Shown one piece after another: positions 43,022 to 51,104 of a DNA stretch of 64,000 nucleotides; positions within the stretch are counted from its first letter, which is position 1; each line of letters starts with the position of its first letter. The notes under the pieces were generated by a model that worked only from the letters and a program-made list of their open reading frames with translations, had not been told where the DNA came from and did no database searches. Source of the stretch: Streptomyces sp. NBC_00510 (lineage in GTDB: Bacteria; Actinomycetota; Actinomycetes; Streptomycetales; Streptomycetaceae). Both the position numbers and the translations under genes were made by a program. Location: the NCBI GenBank assembly GCA_036013505.1, contig CP107851.1:9968001-10032000 (forward strand), in the 5' to 3' direction.

Positions 43022-44463
43022 TAGTGCTTGGTCAGGTCGGCTGAGTTGTTGCGTGTCTTGTTGGGCTGGTCTGGCGTTGGGAAGGTGTGACTCCGGACGA
43101 AGTTGCTGTGGTGCGTGGTGGGTTGGAGGCGTTTGCGGCGGAGGTGTTCGAGCCGTTCGCGCGCAAGGATCAGCGCCGGTGGGGGCAGGTGTATCTGCGT
43201 GGTCTGATGACTGACGTGCGACGCAAGTCGGTCGAGCCGATGGCCGCCGGGCTGGGAGAGGACGGCAACCGGCAGGCGCTGGCCCACTTCATCACCACCA
43301 GCCCTTGGGATCCGGCTCATATCCGGGCTCGTCTGGCGTGGAAGATGGAATCGGTGATCCGGCCCACTGTGCTGGTCTTTGACGACACTGGTTTCCTGAA
43401 GGACGGAAACGCCTCGGCGTGTGTGTCGCGGCAGTACACCGGTACCGCCGGGAAGGTCACCAACTGCCAGGTGGGTGTCTCGCTCCATCTGGCCCGTGAC
43501 CATGCCTCGGCGGCCGTGAACTGGCGGCTGTTCCTGCCCCCGTCCTGGGATCCGTCCTCGCCGAAGGCGGACCCGGACAAGGTTGCACGCCGTGCGGCCT
43601 GCGGCATCCCCGAGGACGTCGGCCATGTCGAGAAGTGGCAGCTGGCGCTGGACATGGCCGATGAGACCCGCTCGTGGGGGATCGATGTGCCGCTGGCGAT
43701 CGCGGACGCCGGATACGGCGATGCCGCGGCTTTTCGGCTTGGCCTGAACGCGCGGGGCATGCACTACGTGGTGGGAATCTCCAGCACGCTGTCGGCCCAG
43801 CCGGGCGATGCGGCACCGGTCACCGAGGCGTACTGCGGGACCGGTCGGCCACCGGGGCTGAAATACCCCAAGCCTGCCCGTTCGGTGAAGGAACTGGTCA
43901 TCGAGGCAGGCCGGACGGCGGCACGGCCGGTGCAGTGGCGTGAGGGATCGCGGCCCGGCACCGGCCGTTCAGGCGTCAAGCGGATCTACTCAAGGTTCGT
44001 TGTCTTGCGGATCCGGCCCGCCGGACGTGAGATCCGGCAGGCCACCGAGGGTGTCGAGCTGCCGGCGTGCTGGCTGCTGGCCGAGTGGCCCGCGGGTGAA
44101 AAGGAACCGGTCCAGTTCTGGCTGTCCGACCTGCCCGAGGACACCGCGTTGACCACCCTGGTCCGTCTCGCCAAGCTCCGCTGGCGCATCGAGCACGACT
44201 ACCGGGAGATGAAGCAGGCCCTGGGCCTGGCGCACTTCGAGGGCCGGACCTGGAACGGCTGGCACCACCACGTCACCCTCGTCTCCGTCGCCCATGCGTT
44301 CTGCACCCTGCAGCGACTGGGGCGGGCCCCAAAAGACGCGGCGTCGGCCTAAGCCTCTACCAGGTCGTCCGTGACCTGCAGATCCTCCTCGCTACCTGGA
44401 CCGGCGCCTGCCCCACTTGCCACCGCGACATACCCACCTCAATACCGACCTGACCAAGCACTA
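43022..44463 (+). mobile_element. IS701-family insertion sequence
   Basis: 1442 bp bounded by a perfect 19-bp terminal inverted repeat (TAGTGCTTGGTCAGGTCGG at 43022-43040 and its complement at 44445-44463). It is flanked by a CTAG target duplication (43018-43021 and 44464-44467), as expected for IS701-type elements that insert at YTAR. It encodes one transposase. Perfect ends and duplication show a recent insertion. Confidence 0.92.
43087..44352 (+). CDS. IS701-family DDE transposase
   Basis: 421 residues. TVLVFDDTGFLKDG holds the first aspartate, PLAIADAGYGDAAAF the second, and LRWRIEHDYREMKQALGL the glutamate of the Y-(2)-R-(3)-E-(6)-K region typical of IS4/IS701 enzymes. After KDAASA the frame stops at 44352, although the next frame continues in a family-like way (LSLYQVVRDLQILLATWTGA), so the last 35 or so residues may be lost by a one-base indel. 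Activity is uncertain for that reason. Confidence 0.88.
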   Translation: MTPDEVAVVRGGLEAFAAEVFEPFARKDQRRWGQVYLRGLMTDVRRKSVEPMAAGLGEDGNRQALAHFITTSPWDPAHIRARLAWKMESVIRPTVLVFDDTGFLKDGNASACVSRQYTGTAGKVTNCQVGVSLHLARDHASAAVNWRLFLPPSWDPSSPKADPDKVARRAACGIPEDVGHVEKWQLALDMADETRSWGIDVPLAIADAGYGDAAAFRLGLNARGMHYVVGISSTLSAQPGDAAPVTEAYCGTGRPPGLKYPKPARSVKELVIEAGRTAARPVQWREGSRPGTGRSGVKRIYSRFVVLRIRPAGREIRQATEGVELPACWLLAEWPAGEKEPVQFWLSDLPEDTALTTLVRLAKLRWRIEHDYREMKQALGLAHFEGRTWNGWHHHVTLVSVAHAFCTLQRLGRAPKDAASA

Positions 44464-44560
44464 CTAGTGCCGCATCAGGCAAGGTTCGCCCTGTTCGGAT
44501 GGCTGAGTTGTCGCCTGGTGACGTCGCTCTCTTCGGCTGGGGCAGCCTGCTGGAGTCTTG

Positions 44561-45220
44561 ATGGGATGCATGGTGACCTCTCCGGATGGCAGTGTCCTTG
44601 TCGCTGCGATAGCGAGGGTCGCGAAGACCTTCGACGGCATGACGGCCCAAGCGGACGAGGCCGGCTGTGGCCGGTGCTTCGATGAGGGGGAGGTCGAGCT
44701 GCTGCGGACTTCCGGCGTCCCGCTCCCGGCGGACCTCGTCCGCCGGGTCGCGCAGAAAGATCCTTTCCACTGGGGCGATCAGCCCGCGATCATCCGTCGG
44801 GTTCTGCCGCAGCTCGTCGTCTTGCTCGCCGAGGGCGAGGCCGAGTGCGATTCCATGGCCCGTGGACTGGCCGCGGCAGGCTGGTCGCGGTGGCCCCGCG
44901 AGCAGGCTGGGGCAGTGACCGGATTCCTGGACGCATGGTGGACGCAGACCCTGAGAACGAAGTCGCCGCCCACTTCGGCGTGTGCGGTGTTCGAGAGCTG
45001 CGTGACCGCGAGTTCCTCGGTCGCCCCGTGGCTCGCCCGCTGGGAGGCGGAGACGGGACCGGCCGCCCGCCGTCACCTGGCTGACAGTCTCGACTGGTGG
45101 CGGGAGGAGTTGACGTCCGACGACTCGCCTTTCTGGTGGTGGTGGGGCACCGCGGCGGAAGAGAGGGCCGCCTGGCACGAAGTGAAGCGGTGGCTGACCG
45201 GTCAGGCCCGGGCAACGTGA
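44561..45220 (+). CDS. Conserved hypothetical protein
   Basis: 219 residues from an ATG with GGAG five bases upstream. Begins with a CGRCF knuckle-like segment (AGCGRCFDEGEVELLRTSG), then DPFHWGDQPAIIRRVLPQL and a tryptophan-rich end (FWWWWGTAAEERAAWHEV). It resembles a widespread Streptomyces family of unknown function with a single Cys pair and helical body. It lies directly right of the IS, and nothing suggests truncation. Confidence 0.6.
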   Translation: MGCMVTSPDGSVLVAAIARVAKTFDGMTAQADEAGCGRCFDEGEVELLRTSGVPLPADLVRRVAQKDPFHWGDQPAIIRRVLPQLVVLLAEGEAECDSMARGLAAAGWSRWPREQAGAVTGFLDAWWTQTLRTKSPPTSACAVFESCVTASSSVAPWLARWEAETGPAARRHLADSLDWWREELTSDDSPFWWWWGTAAEERAAWHEVKRWLTGQARAT

Positions 45221-45632
45221 TGCCAGAAGGGCTGGTGCCTGAGCGCAGCCGTGAACGCCAACACGGCTTGATTCAGGCGATGTTCGCCCTAGTCACGACC
45301 TTGCGAAGGCGCTGGTCAGAGGAGTGCCCGTTCCGCCAGATGATGTAGCGGCGGATCGGATAACGTGCGGCACGGCTCGGCCAGCCACGTCCTCGCCGAC
45401 CGTACGCGGACCTGGCTCGCCAGCACCCAAGACGCCGCTTGGCTGGGATCGCAACGGTGTGTGGGCGTCGTTCTGCGGGAGTCCGTGTGACTTGGAGTTG
45501 CCCCGGAGGGCGGGGTCGGCGCAGCTGCCCGCCTGACCCTGCGAGAGGTCACATCACGTGGACCGGGCGGGCCCGAGCCGGGCACGTCCCATCGGGGTGG
45601 CTTGCGGCTTCATCCACTCGGGCGAAGCCGCG
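45221..45632. other. No gene recognised
   Basis: Contains one copy (45271-45294) of a 24-bp imperfect direct repeat whose other copy is at 44473-44496. No supported coding frame. Confidence 0.4.
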
Positions 45633-45845
45633 TCACTCCCACACCTCGGGACCGCCCCCACGCCACTCCACCACCGCCGGATCGGTCAACTCGATCTGGT
45701 CACAGTCGACCCCTGAGCGGCGGAGGATGTCGAGGAGGTCAGCCATACGATGCGCGGCTCCGGCGTAGCAGCCACGGACAGTCACATTTCGATGGCTGTC
45801 GATCGGCGGGTACACGATGACCTCGGGCGGCTCGCTCGAAAGCAT
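45633..45845 (-). CDS. Small conserved VEWRG protein
   Basis: 70 residues from an ATG at 45845. IDSHRNVTVRGCYAGAAH followed by MADLLDILRRSGVD and the ending TDPAVVEWRGGGPEVW. Same C-terminal signature as the 76-aa protein at 29641-29871, with higher similarity in the last 15 residues. No function known. The ribosome binding site is weak. Confidence 0.6.
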   Translation of the reverse strand: MLSSEPPEVIVYPPIDSHRNVTVRGCYAGAAHRMADLLDILRRSGVDCDQIELTDPAVVEWRGGGPEVWE

Positions 45846-45973
45846 GCTGCCAGGTTGCCTTTCTCGTCTGCACGCTGCATCGCGTAGGGCGACGGGGGCG
45901 CCGGCCCAGCGGGACGGAACTCGTTCCGTGGAGGCGGGTCGCACTATCCAAGCTGTATCGCTCCGAGGTCAGG

Positions 45974-46135
45974 ATGGACGAGAAGACCCGTATGCACCGC
46001 CCCGGAGAAAAGGTCCCGGTCAGCGGCATCTATGAGTGCACGTGCGGTAAAGGCCACCGCTTCACCAGCACGGATGTGCAGGGCCACACATTCCCACCGG
46101 TCCCGAAAGCCTGCTCCGGGAATGGAACCTGCTGA
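45974..46135 (+). CDS. 53-aa CXC-type small protein (YjzC-like)
   Basis: From an ATG at 45974 (CAGG upstream): a short PGEKVPVSGIYECTCGKGH segment, then STDVQGHTFPPVPKACS and a final cysteine. The pattern of a PGEKVP-GIYEC start with Cys-X-Cys, His and a later Cys is a recurrent tiny Streptomyces/YjzC-like protein that may bind a metal. The usual tail after the last Cys-Ser-Gly is shorter here. Convergent neighbours and no operon. Confidence 0.5.
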   Translation: MDEKTRMHRPGEKVPVSGIYECTCGKGHRFTSTDVQGHTFPPVPKACSGNGTC

Positions 46136-46393
46136 CTCCCGCCCACGCGGAGCGGAGTCCCTTAAAAGCGCATGAGGTCCGTCCGCCTCGCGCTGGCGGC
46201 GGCTCCCCGGCGGCCCCGAGGGCGGTAGCTCGACCGCATTTCGATATTCGCTCGCATGTTCGATTTTGGGGTGGCCCCCGACCCGCACGATGTCAGCCGC
46301 TCGATCGGGTTACTCCCCGTCGTAGGCGCCTTCCGCTGATCGGGCTTGTTGTCGGCCTGGTGGGGCAGGGGCGAAGAGGGAGGTGCGTTCGCA

Positions 46394-46530
46394 TGCCCAA
46401 CGATGACGCGGTCGCGCTCATCGATGAGGGCGGGCGAGTGCTCGAATGGGGCCGTCAGGCCGAGGAGCGCGGTCCTTCGGACCGGGAGGTGCGGCACGGG
46501 TTGGAGCGCCCATGTATTTCATTGGCGCAA
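46394..46530 (+). pseudogene. N-terminal PAS stub of a SpoIIE/PAS regulator
   Basis: MPNDDAVALIDEGGRVLEWG followed by RQAEE is the first strand-helix of a PAS domain common at the N-terminus of Streptomyces PP2C/SpoIIE-type phosphatases. It has a GAGGGAGG site ten bases upstream. Similarity ends within about 30 residues and the frame leads nowhere recognisable, so it is a stub of a truncated gene. Confidence 0.4.
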
Positions 46531-47089
46531 CGCCCTACCGGCCATCAAGCGCCCGATCCTTGCGGTTGATGTGGCTACGAAAGCATTGCTCTTGACCTTT
46601 GCCGGCGTCAATAGCAGTGACCAATAGTTGCCGTAGACATCAAGGGCCTGTCGGATAAAGCGCTCAGGGTGGAGCCGGCAGGCCAGGTGTTCGTCGACGT
46701 TGTCCAAGCGCACCAGCAGCGGGTAGCCGCAGCCTGAGCGGTATGGCTCGGCGCCCGCCCTCGGTGCGGCGAGCCTGCCGATGGTGCGGAGGGGGCGGGA
46801 AGGCTGACGTGTCCCGACGTCGAACACCGAGCGTTCGCCCCAGGACGAGCCGCAAGAGGATACCTCCCACTGGCTGCCCGCCCAGCCCGGTGGCCCAGCA
46901 GCCCGGCACCCACGACGACGGTGCCATGACTGCTCCACCGTTCTCCGGTGCTCGGCTTCTCCTAGCTGGAGGGGGTTGACAGATCCGGAAGCACTCCTTC
47001 AGTCTGGGCCGCACCCCATTCGTCACTCCACAATGACAAATGCTTCCGGCGGCTTACCGCTGATGACTGAGAAGACCCGGAGGGAACCT
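46531..47089. other. Region before the sugar operon
   Basis: Contains a minus-strand fragment of protein-like composition (LLVRLDNVDEHLACRLHPER around 46640-46720) that I cannot place, and a TTGACA at 46976-46981 that could be a -35 box for the operon, although no good -10 follows at 17 bp. Operon translation starts at 47090. Confidence 0.35.
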
Positions 47090-48397
47090 GTGAGCTTCAT
47101 GACGGGCAGACGCGCACATGTCGTGACCGGAGCCGCGACAGCGCTGCTCCTCGCCGGATTGGCCGCATGCGGCAGCTCGACCAGCATTGCTTCGAGCGGC
47201 GGAAAGGTCGAAGGCAAGCTTCGTGTCGTTACCAACTGGACCGGCAGTGAGGGGGATGCCTTCGCCGCCGTCATCAAGGGATTCGAGGCCAAGTACCCCT
47301 CGGTCAAGGTCCAGGTCGAACCTCTTCCCTTCGACCAGGGCCAGGCCCTATTGACCCAGCAGTTCGCCCAGGGATCCCCGCCGGACGTTGCCGTGGCCCT
47401 GCCCGGACTGGTCCGGTCGTTCTCCCAGCAAGGACTGCTGATGAACCTCGACTCGACCTGGGACAAGTGGGTCGCGGATGGGGAGTACGCGCCGTCGCTG
47501 CGGGACATCGCCCAAGGATCTGACGGGCATACCGACGCCGTCCTGTTCAAGGGCAACGTCAACGCCCTGATCTGGTACGACCCGAAGCAACTGGCCAAGC
47601 TCAAGCTGTCGGTGCCGAAGACGTGGCCGGAGTTCACCGCAGTCCTCGACAAGGCGAAGGCTGCGGGCGTGGCGCCCTTCGCGGTCGGAGGCAAGGACCA
47701 GTGGCCCCTCACGCAGTGGACCGACTCGGTGATCCTCCGCGTGGCGGGCGCAACCGCGTTCAACGACCTCGCCCGAGGCAAGATCGGCTGGGACGACCCG
47801 CGGATCGTCAAGTCCTTCAAGGTGTTCGGTGACCTGATCGGCTCCTACTTCCCGGACGACGCCCTGTCGAGCTCGTTCTCCGACGCCACCTGCGCGAGGG
47901 TCGCGGGCAAGTACCTCTTCGAGAACCAGGGCGCCTTCATCAACCTGGTCGACCCGCAGGAGTGCGGCAAGAAGCTCCAGCCGGGGAAGGATCTGTCCTT
48001 CTTCCTCATGCCCCCGTACGGGAACACGCCCGCGCCGCAGTTCGTGAGCGGTGACCTCTTCGTGGGAGCCAAGGACTCCAAGAATCCGGCCGCCGCCCGG
48101 GCACTGCTGGAGTACCTCGGCTCGGCCCCGGCGCAGTCGATCTGGGCCAAGCTCGGCGGATTCGTCGCGCCCAACGCCAAGGTCCCGGCAAGCGCGTACC
48201 CCGACGTCAATGACAGGAACGCCGCTGCGCTGTGGCCTAAGTCCGCCTCGGACCAGGCCGGCTACGACCTCGACGACTGGATCGGCGGGGAGATCCAGGT
48301 CAAGTACCGGCAGGCGCTGGCCCAGTTCGTCCGCGACCGCGACGTGACCAGCTTCATCGCCACGATGAAGCAGGTCGACACCCGGTCCGGGCACTGA
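47090..48397 (+). CDS. Carbohydrate ABC transporter solute-binding lipoprotein
   Basis: 435 residues from a GTG at 47090 with GGAGGG six bases upstream. A basic start and hydrophobic h-region end at the lipobox LAAC, so the protein is a membrane-anchored lipoprotein. LRVVTNWTGSEGDAFAAVIKGFEAKYP is the start of a family 1 (MalE/UgpB) extracellular binding protein, with QGSPPDVAVALPG and a hydrophobic GGKDQWPLTQW pocket segment. It delivers an oligosaccharide to the permeases encoded next. No ATPase gene is in the operon, so a shared MsiK-type ATPase elsewhere is expected, as is usual in Streptomyces. Confidence 0.9.
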   Translation: MSFMTGRRAHVVTGAATALLLAGLAACGSSTSIASSGGKVEGKLRVVTNWTGSEGDAFAAVIKGFEAKYPSVKVQVEPLPFDQGQALLTQQFAQGSPPDVAVALPGLVRSFSQQGLLMNLDSTWDKWVADGEYAPSLRDIAQGSDGHTDAVLFKGNVNALIWYDPKQLAKLKLSVPKTWPEFTAVLDKAKAAGVAPFAVGGKDQWPLTQWTDSVILRVAGATAFNDLARGKIGWDDPRIVKSFKVFGDLIGSYFPDDALSSSFSDATCARVAGKYLFENQGAFINLVDPQECGKKLQPGKDLSFFLMPPYGNTPAPQFVSGDLFVGAKDSKNPAAARALLEYLGSAPAQSIWAKLGGFVAPNAKVPASAYPDVNDRNAAALWPKSASDQAGYDLDDWIGGEIQVKYRQALAQFVRDRDVTSFIATMKQVDTRSGH

Positions 48398-48406
48398 GAG
48401 ACGCCG

Positions 48407-49459
48407 ATGAGCACCACCGTCAAGCAATCGACGCGGGTGCGCCGCACCCCGTCCGCCGAGCGCGGCGGACGGGGGCGGCGCCCCGGGAGCCCGAGGAAGG
48501 GCAGCCGAGCGGGCTACGGGTTCGTGACGCCGCTGATGGCCGTCTTCGCGATGTTCTATCTGTGGCCCGTCATTCAGAGCGTGCTGAGCAGCTTCTTCAC
48601 CTGGGGTCTGCTGCGGCCATGGAAACCGCTGGACACCTCCACCTGGAACTTCGCCGGGCTGGACAACTATCGCCAGGCGCTGACCGACCGGGAGTTCTGG
48701 GACGCCGCGCTCAACTCGCTGCTCTGGCTGATCACCTTTCCGCTGTTGGTCACGGCAGTGTCCCTGCTGATCGCGATCACCATCTGGCACGCGCGGCGCT
48801 GGTCCGCGCTGTTCCGTACCGTCTTCGTGCTTCCGATGACCATCTCACTGGCCGCGGCGGGCGTGATCTGGACCTTCATCTACAACCCCGACCGGCACAT
48901 CGGAGTGCTCAACGCGGTCCTGCACACGCTGCACCTGGACGGGCAGCTGAACTGGGGACCCCTGCACCTGCGCACCGGCCAGTGGCTCTCCGACATCGGC
49001 ACCCTGAACCTGGGCTTCACGCAGATCCACCTAGTCAACTTCGCCGTCATCATCGCCGCGGTCTGGGCGTTCGCCGGCTATGGAGTGGTGACGTTCACCG
49101 CAGGGCTCTCGTCGCTACCCAGTGAGCTCCTCGACTCCGCCAAGGTGGACGGCGCCGGGACGGTGCAGATGGTGCGCCACGTGATCGTGCCTCACCTGCG
49201 GGCGCCCATGCGGATCGTCTTCGTGGTGAGCGTGATCTTCGCTCTGCGGACGTTCGACATCGTCTATGTGACGACCCAGGGCGGCCCCGGCACGGACTCG
49301 ACGGTCCTTGGTCTGCTTCCGTGGCAGGAGGCGTTCGCCTACCTCACCACCCCCCAGGCTGGGCAGGCGGCCGCGGTCGCCGTGCTGATGTCCGCCGCGC
49401 TGGTGGTCCTCGGGTTCCCCTATCTGAAATCGATGCTGCCGCGGAAGGAGTCCCGATGA
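48407..49459 (+). CDS. Sugar ABC transporter permease (MalF-like)
   Basis: 350 residues, six transmembrane helices, with the EAA loop ELLDSAKVDGAGTVQMVRHV and IVPHLRAP contacting the ATPase. A long arginine-rich N-terminus precedes the first helix (YGFVTPLMAVFAMFYLWPV). The gene follows the lipoprotein gene by 9 bp, and its stop overlaps the next ATG (ATGA). Confidence 0.92.
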   Translation: MSTTVKQSTRVRRTPSAERGGRGRRPGSPRKGSRAGYGFVTPLMAVFAMFYLWPVIQSVLSSFFTWGLLRPWKPLDTSTWNFAGLDNYRQALTDREFWDAALNSLLWLITFPLLVTAVSLLIAITIWHARRWSALFRTVFVLPMTISLAAAGVIWTFIYNPDRHIGVLNAVLHTLHLDGQLNWGPLHLRTGQWLSDIGTLNLGFTQIHLVNFAVIIAAVWAFAGYGVVTFTAGLSSLPSELLDSAKVDGAGTVQMVRHVIVPHLRAPMRIVFVVSVIFALRTFDIVYVTTQGGPGTDSTVLGLLPWQEAFAYLTTPQAGQAAAVAVLMSAALVVLGFPYLKSMLPRKESR

Positions 49460-50289
49460 GAAGGGGACGACTGACCACCACGGTGCTGTACGGGTCCCTG
49501 ACCGTCGGCAGCCTGGTGTGGCTGGTCCCGGTGGTGACTGCGCTGATGATCTCGGTCGTACCGATCAGCCAGACGCGCGACGGCTGGTGGCGTGCCGGCT
49601 TTTCCGACCTGACGTTCGGCAATTACCAGCGCGCCTGGGAGCAAGGACTGTCCCAGTACGTGGTGAGCAGCTTCGTCATCACGCTGGGCTCGGTGGCATT
49701 GTCGCTGGTCCTCGGATCGATGGCGTCGTACGCGTTCGCCAGGATGGACTTCCGCCTCAAGCGCTTGGCGTACTTCCTGCTGCTGACCACCATGATCGTG
49801 CCGCTCCAGATCATCCTCGTGCCGCTGCTGCCCTGGCTGCGGGCGCTCGGGCTCGCCGGAGGCGGAGCGCAGTATCTGGGGATCATCCTGGTGCACACCG
49901 CGTTCGGCGCGGGCTGGGCGGTCTTCATGATGTCCAGTTTCTTCGCCGACGTCCCCGAGGAGCTGCTGGAGGCCAGCCGCCTGGACGGCGCGTCGCACAT
50001 GGAGCAGCTCCGGCACGTGGTGCTACCACTGGCCAAGCCGGGCCTGGTGTCCTTCGCGATCATCGATTTCGTGTTCGTCTGGAATGACCTGCTGCTCGGC
50101 CTCACCCTGCTCGACCGTGACCATCAGCCGCTCACGGTGGGCCTGGCAAACCTGCAGTCCCCCCACCTGGCCCAGCAGAACCTGGTCTCCGCCGGTTCGA
50201 TCATCGCGATTCTGCCGCCACTGCTGGTCTTCACTGTTCTGAATCGGTACTACGTGCGCGGACTGTTCGCGGGAGGAGTCAAAGGATGA
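49456..50289 (+). CDS. Sugar ABC transporter permease (MalG-like)
   Basis: 277 residues, six helices, EAA loop ELLEASRLDGASHMEQLRHV then VLPLAKPGL. FVWNDLLLGLTLL before the last helix is typical of MalG-type permeases. Coupled on both sides by ATGA overlaps, which shows the unit is one transcript. Confidence 0.92.
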   Translation: MRRGRLTTTVLYGSLTVGSLVWLVPVVTALMISVVPISQTRDGWWRAGFSDLTFGNYQRAWEQGLSQYVVSSFVITLGSVALSLVLGSMASYAFARMDFRLKRLAYFLLLTTMIVPLQIILVPLLPWLRALGLAGGGAQYLGIILVHTAFGAGWAVFMMSSFFADVPEELLEASRLDGASHMEQLRHVVLPLAKPGLVSFAIIDFVFVWNDLLLGLTLLDRDHQPLTVGLANLQSPHLAQQNLVSAGSIIAILPPLLVFTVLNRYYVRGLFAGGVKG

Positions 50290-51104
50290 GTGCACTCGAC
50301 GTCGTCGCCCTGCAGCTGGCGGCCAAGCCGGGAGACGTCACCGGCAATGTGGAGCGACTCCTGGAAGCACTTCGCGCGCACGCTCCCGGCGCCGGTCTGG
50401 TGGTGACGCCCGAGCTGGTCACCACCGGATACGACCTCACGATGATCGACGAGCGGGGTCGCGAGCTTGCCGAACCGCTGGACGGTCCCACCGTGACCGC
50501 TGTGGCGGAGGTCGCCGCGCAACTCGGCACCACGGTCGTGCTGGGCTTGCTGGAGCGGGACGGCGACGTCCTGTACGACACCGCGGCCATGGTGCTCCCG
50601 GACGGCACGGTGCACCCCTTCCGCAAGACCCACCTCTACCCCAATGAGCTGCCCAGGTTTGCGGCGGGTGAGGGGCTGGTCACCGTCGACACCCCCGCCG
50701 GCCGGATTGGCCCGCTCATCTGCTTCGAGCACGCGTTTCCCGAGCTCGCCACGACACTGGCCCTGGCCGGGACGCAGATCCTGGTCATCCCGTCGGCGGT
50801 ACCCATCGGCTACGAGTATCTGCTGACCCTGCGGACCAGGGCACGCGCTCAGGACAACCAGATCTTCGTGGTCGCCTGCAACCTCACCGGCAGCGGTTTC
50901 AGTGGACGATCCTTGATCGTCGACCCCGCTGGAGCCGTTCTGGCCGAGGCCGGTCCGGAGGAAAGCGTGCTGCGGGTGAGTATCGACCTGTCCGCGATCG
51001 ATCGTGAACGGCAGCAGGAGCCGGCGCTGGGCATGCGGCTGGCCGACCTGTACCAGGCCGATGCGGTGCACCGGCTGGGAACCTCGCCGGTGGTGGGCCG
51101 ATGA
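50286..51104 (+). CDS. Carbon-nitrogen hydrolase (nitrilase superfamily amidase)
   Basis: 272 residues. The triad is visible: E43 in TPELVTTGYD, K114 in FRKTHLYP and C146 in PLICFEHAFPE. Without signal peptide, so cytoplasmic. The superfamily hydrolyses amides, nitriles, ureido compounds or N-acyl groups. The ATGA overlap on both sides places it firmly in the sugar operon, where the usual extra gene would be a glycosidase or kinase. It implies that the imported molecule carries an amide or N-carbamoyl/N-acyl group (inference). Confidence 0.9.
   Translation: MSALDVVALQLAAKPGDVTGNVERLLEALRAHAPGAGLVVTPELVTTGYDLTMIDERGRELAEPLDGPTVTAVAEVAAQLGTTVVLGLLERDGDVLYDTAAMVLPDGTVHPFRKTHLYPNELPRFAAGEGLVTVDTPAGRIGPLICFEHAFPELATTLALAGTQILVIPSAVPIGYEYLLTLRTRARAQDNQIFVVACNLTGSGFSGRSLIVDPAGAVLAEAGPEESVLRVSIDLSAIDRERQQEPALGMRLADLYQADAVHRLGTSPVVGR

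Noticed and set aside
46976..46998. Promoter with TTGACA before the sugar operon
   Set aside because: A good -35 hexamer, but the sequence 17 bp later is not a -10 box; kept only as a note.
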